The notes under the pieces were generated by a model, which saw nothing but the letters and a program-made list of their open reading frames with translations, was not told the origin of the DNA and did no database searches. This document shows, in pieces, positions 61,103 through 64,000 of a DNA stretch of 64,000 nucleotides; position 1 is the stretch's first letter; each line of letters starts with the position of its first letter. This stretch comes from Pigmentiphaga kullae. GTDB lineage: Bacteria; Pseudomonadota; Gammaproteobacteria; Burkholderiales; Burkholderiaceae_B. The DNA lies in contig NZ_SGXC01000002.1 in NCBI RefSeq assembly GCF_004216695.1, positions 1,054,001 through 1,118,000 on the forward strand, in the 5' to 3' direction. The translations under genes and the position numbers were made by a program.

Positions 61103-61200
61103 ATTACGTTTAACGTAATCCTAGCACGCATGACGTAATGACTTGACGCCGCCCTCAACAAAAATTACGCTTAACGTAAATAAATTACTTTCGACGTAAA
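61103..61200. promoter_or_regulatory. Operator array between IclR gene and hmgA
   Basis: Three palindromic copies: ATTACGTTTAACGTAAT (61103-61119, perfect), ATTACGCTTAACGTAAA (61164-61180) and ATTACTTTCGACGTAAA (61184-61200), plus a half site GACGTAAT (61132-61139). The last two are spaced by exactly 20 bases. The first lies 15 bases before the IclR start and the last 49 bases before hmgA, a classical divergent control region. Confidence 0.85.
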
Positions 61201-61248
61201 TTTCCAGAGACACCCCGCCTATCCTCGTCCCCCCATGCGCAGACGATC

Positions 61249-62580
61249 ATGAACACGACCTCTCATCCCGCGGAAATCGCCGCCAGCGCCGGCTACATGT
61301 CGGGCTTCGGCAACGAATTCGCCACCGAAGCCCTGCCGGGCGCCCTGCCCGTGGGGCGCAATTCCCCGCAGCGCGCGCCCTACGGCCTGTATGCCGAGCA
61401 AATGTCCGGCACGGCCTTCACCGCGCCGCGCAGCCACAACCGTCGCTCGTGGCTGTACCGGATCCGGCCCGCCGCGGTGCACCTGCCGTTCGAGCCCATG
61501 GAAAGCCCGCGTCTGGTGGGCGATTTCAGCCAGGTGCCGCCCACCTCGCCCAACCAGTTGCGCTGGGATCCGCTGCCCATGCCGCAGGCGCCGACCGACT
61601 TCGTCGACGGCTGGGTCACCATGGCGGGCAACGGATCGGCCGATGCCATGCAGGGCTGCGCCATCCACCTGTACGCCGCCAACCGCTCCATGCAGGACCG
61701 CTATTTCTACAGCGCCGACGGCGAGCTGCTGATCGTGCCCCAGCAAGGCCGCCTGCGCCTCGCCACCGAGCTGGGCGTGATCGACCTCGAACCGCAGGAG
61801 ATCGCGGTCGTGCCGCGCGGCTGCCGCTTCCAGGTGTCGCTGCCCGACGGCCAGGCGCGCGGCTATATCTGCGAAAACTTCGGCGCCCTGCTGCGCCTGC
61901 CCGACCTGGGCGTGATCGGCTCGAACGGCCTGGCCAACCCGCGCGACTTCCTGACCCCCTGCGCCAGCTACGAGGACCGCGAGGGCCGCTTCGAGCTGGT
62001 GGCCAAGTTCGGCGGCCGTCTCTGGCGCGCCGCCATCGGCCATTCGCCGCTGGACGTGGTGGCCTGGCACGGCAACTACGCCCCCTGCAAGTACGACCTG
62101 CGCCGCTTCAACACCATAGGCTCGATCAGCTACGACCATCCCGATCCGTCCATTTTCCTGGTGTTGCAGGCGCCCAGCGACACGCCGGGCGTGGACTCGC
62201 TGGACTTCGTCATTTTCCCGCCGCGCTGGCTGGCGGCCGAGGACACCTTCCGTCCGCCCTGGTTCCACCGCAACGTGGCCAGCGAATTCATGGGGCTGGT
62301 GCACGGCGCCTACGACGCCAAGGCCGAGGGCTTCGTGCCGGGCGGCGCCAGCCTGCACAACTGCATGACCGGCCACGGCCCCGACGGCGACACCTTCGAG
62401 AAAGCCTCGCGCGCCGACACCTCCCGGCCGCACAAGGTCGGCGATACGATGGCGTTCATGTTCGAGACCCGCCACGTCATCAAGCCCACCCGCTATGCGC
62501 TGGACACCGCCCAATTGCAAAGCCAGTACTTCCAGTGCTGGCAGAACCTGACCAAGCATTTTTCCCCGGAGACCCGATGA
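61249..62580 (+). CDS. hmgA: Homogentisate 1,2-dioxygenase
   Basis: Iron enzyme opening the ring of homogentisate to maleylacetoacetate in tyrosine and phenylalanine breakdown. The 443-residue protein has [20 protein letters not shown] near the start, [18 protein letters not shown], and the iron ligands His340, Glu346 ([12 protein letters not shown]) and His376 (GHGPDGD). Its stop codon overlaps the fahA ATG. Controlled by the divergent IclR gene. No maleylacetoacetate isomerase gene is in the window. Confidence 0.97.
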   Translation: MNTTSHPAEIAASAGYMSGFGNEFATEALPGALPVGRNSPQRAPYGLYAEQMSGTAFTAPRSHNRRSWLYRIRPAAVHLPFEPMESPRLVGDFSQVPPTSPNQLRWDPLPMPQAPTDFVDGWVTMAGNGSADAMQGCAIHLYAANRSMQDRYFYSADGELLIVPQQGRLRLATELGVIDLEPQEIAVVPRGCRFQVSLPDGQARGYICENFGALLRLPDLGVIGSNGLANPRDFLTPCASYEDREGRFELVAKFGGRLWRAAIGHSPLDVVAWHGNYAPCKYDLRRFNTIGSISYDHPDPSIFLVLQAPSDTPGVDSLDFVIFPPRWLAAEDTFRPPWFHRNVASEFMGLVHGAYDAKAEGFVPGGASLHNCMTGHGPDGDTFEKASRADTSRPHKVGDTMAFMFETRHVIKPTRYALDTAQLQSQYFQCWQNLTKHFSPETR

Positions 62581-63866
62581 ATCCCGCCGATCCCACGATC
62601 GCCCCCGGCCTGCGAAGCTGGGTCGAATCGGCCAATGCCGCCGACAGCCACTTCCCCATCCAGAACCTGCCCTACGGCGTGTTCAAGCCGTCCGCCGACG
62701 CCGCTCCCCGCGTGGGCGTGGCCATCGGCGACCAGATCCTGGACCTGGCCCGGCTCGAACAGACGGGCCTGCTGCGCACGCCCCGGCCCCTGTTCGCCGC
62801 CGCCAGCCTGAACGCCTTCATGGCCGCCGGCCGGGACACCTGGCGCAGCGTGCGCGGCCAGGTCAGCACGCTGCTGGCCGCCGATACCGCCACCCTGCGC
62901 GACGACGCCGCGGCGCGCGCCCAGGCGCTGGTGCCGCAGGCCGGCGCCACGCTGCTGCTGCCGGTGGAGATCCCCGGCTATACCGACTTCTATTCGTCGA
63001 AGGAACACGCGACCAACGTCGGCGCCCTGTTCCGCGATCCCAAGAACGCCCTGCTGCCGAACTGGCTGGAGATCCCCATCGGCTATAACGGCCGAGCCTC
63101 GTCGGTGGTCGTCAGCGGCACGCCGGTGCGGCGGCCCAACGGGCAGATCAAGCTTCCCAACCAGGAAAGGCCGGTGTTCTCGCCCTGCCTGAAGCTGGAC
63201 TTCGAACTGGAGACCGGCTTTTTCGTCGGCGTGCCCAACGGCATGGCCGAACCGGTGTCCAGCGACGAGGCCGAATCGCACATCTTCGGGATGGTCCTGC
63301 TGAACGACTGGAGCGCGCGCGACATCCAGGCCTGGGAATACGTGCCGCTGGGCCCCTTCAACGCCAAGGGCTTCGCCACGACCATTTCCCCGTGGGTGGT
63401 CACGATGGATGCCCTGGCGCCGTTCCGCACCCTGCAGCCGCGGCAGGAACCCGAACCCCTGGCCTACCTGCGCCACGACGGCCAGCACGCCTTCGACATC
63501 CAGCTGGAAGTGTCGCTGCGCCCGCAGGGCCGCGACCACGCATCCCCCATCGCCCGCACCAACTTCAAGCACATGTACTGGACGATGGCTCAGCAACTGG
63601 CGCACCATACGGTGTCCGGCTGCAACACCCGGGTGGGGGACCTGATGGGGTCCGGCACGATCAGCGGGCCCGACGCAGGTTCGTACGGATCGCTGCTGGA
63701 ACTTACCGTCAATGGCAAGAATCCGGTGGACATCGGCGGGGCGACCCGCGCCTTCATCGAGGACGGCGATGAAGTCATCCTGACCGGCTGGTGCCAGGGC
63801 GACGGCTACCGCGTGGGCTTCGGCTCGTGCGCCGGCACCATCCTGCCCGCCCTGCCCCACCAATGA
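62577..63866 (+). CDS. fahA: Fumarylacetoacetase
   Basis: Final step of homogentisate breakdown, giving fumarate and acetoacetate. The 429-residue protein starts [20 protein letters not shown] at an ATGA overlap with hmgA. Catalytic and metal residues lie in [20 protein letters not shown] (Asp, Glu, His), [12 protein letters not shown] (two Glu), [20 protein letters not shown] and [12 protein letters not shown]. Full-length. Confidence 0.96.
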   Translation: MNPADPTIAPGLRSWVESANAADSHFPIQNLPYGVFKPSADAAPRVGVAIGDQILDLARLEQTGLLRTPRPLFAAASLNAFMAAGRDTWRSVRGQVSTLLAADTATLRDDAAARAQALVPQAGATLLLPVEIPGYTDFYSSKEHATNVGALFRDPKNALLPNWLEIPIGYNGRASSVVVSGTPVRRPNGQIKLPNQERPVFSPCLKLDFELETGFFVGVPNGMAEPVSSDEAESHIFGMVLLNDWSARDIQAWEYVPLGPFNAKGFATTISPWVVTMDALAPFRTLQPRQEPEPLAYLRHDGQHAFDIQLEVSLRPQGRDHASPIARTNFKHMYWTMAQQLAHHTVSGCNTRVGDLMGSGTISGPDAGSYGSLLELTVNGKNPVDIGGATRAFIEDGDEVILTGWCQGDGYRVGFGSCAGTILPALPHQ

Positions 63867-63885
63867 CAACTCCAAGGAGACAAAC

Positions 63886-64000
63886 ATGAAAAGCACGTGG
63901 ACGACGGCACTGGCGGCTTCGGCGCTGGTCCTCTGGACCGGCGCGGCCGCGGCGGCCGACGCCTATCCTTCCAAGCCCGTTCGTTGGATCGTTCCCTACG
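63886..64000 (+). CDS. Bug-family solute-binding protein, cut by the right edge
   Basis: Only 38 codons are present. The signal peptide MKSTWTTALAASALVLWTGA ends near AAADA, followed by YPSKPVRWIVPY, the Bug N-terminal signature. AAGGAGACAAAC precedes the ATG, 19 bases after fahA, so it is part of the homogentisate operon and may bind an aromatic acid feeding that route. Confidence 0.85.
   Translation, partial: MKSTWTTALAASALVLWTGAAAAADAYPSKPVRWIVPY

Overview
The window is a dense, GC-rich, chromosome-like segment of a betaproteobacterium, most likely family Alcaligenaceae (Bordetella/Achromobacter type). The main clue is seven genes for Bug-type periplasmic solute-binding receptors (seventh cut by the right edge), an expansion typical of that group. 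The rest fits: a purF-cvpA-SPOR-folC block, HmgA/FahA tyrosine catabolism under an IclR regulator, and many LysR/IclR/GntR/TetR/MarR regulators paired with catabolic genes. I saw no tRNA, rRNA, CRISPR array, insertion sequence or prophage. Genus is inference.

Layout. 0-12.9 kb: groES-groEL (groEL cut by the left edge), an AadA-like nucleotidyltransferase, a TauD-type dioxygenase with a LysR regulator and a divergent Bug gene, small exported proteins, beta-carbonic anhydrase, a cation-efflux carrier, arfB, bioB and an HU protein. 13-17.8 kb: MarR, Bug and FAD monooxygenase, then LysR and Bug. 17.8-31 kb: a minus-strand catabolic island holding an alpha/beta hydrolase and Bug gene with a divergent TetR; a molybdenum-hydroxylase operon (coxM-coxG-coxS-coxL) continuing into an enoyl-CoA hydratase, Bug, SDR and a small Cys-containing protein; and, upstream, an operon of acyl-CoA dehydrogenase, NDP-forming acyl-CoA synthetase and a hydroxycinnamoyl-CoA hydratase-lyase homologue. 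31-37 kb: Bug with a CocE-type hydrolase, VOC protein, WYL regulator, 3-hydroxyisobutyryl-CoA-hydrolase-like protein, and an unusual F-box-like protein. 37-49 kb: dsbB, marC, cobA, DUF934 and sulfite reductase; purF, cvpA, SPOR and folC; map; a DUF2207 protein. 49-64 kb: NicC-like monooxygenase with IclR; GntR facing a decarboxylase-like/amidohydrolase/Bug operon; BKACE with glutathione reductase; two methyltransferases; a VWA lipoprotein; and IclR facing hmgA-fahA-Bug.

How they work together. Most of the window is peripheral catabolism: each module has a regulator, one or more enzymes and a Bug receptor. The most interesting unit is the 17.8-31 kb island. An exact 13-base sequence, CCTTATATAAAGT, lies in the TetR/hydrolase promoter region and again, in a duplicated palindromic site, upstream of the CoA-synthetase/lyase operon. 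This suggests one TetR regulon for uptake, de-esterification, CoA activation and side-chain cleavage of a phenylpropenoid-like acid. The lyase lacks two residues I recall as active-site positions of the Pseudomonas enzyme, so its substrate or reaction may differ. The neighbouring Mo-hydroxylase has the form II motif, so it is unlikely to be a CO dehydrogenase. A second highlight is a putative secreted protein with an F-box-like motif at 36.4-37.2 kb. All functions are inferred by reading the sequence; no database search was run.
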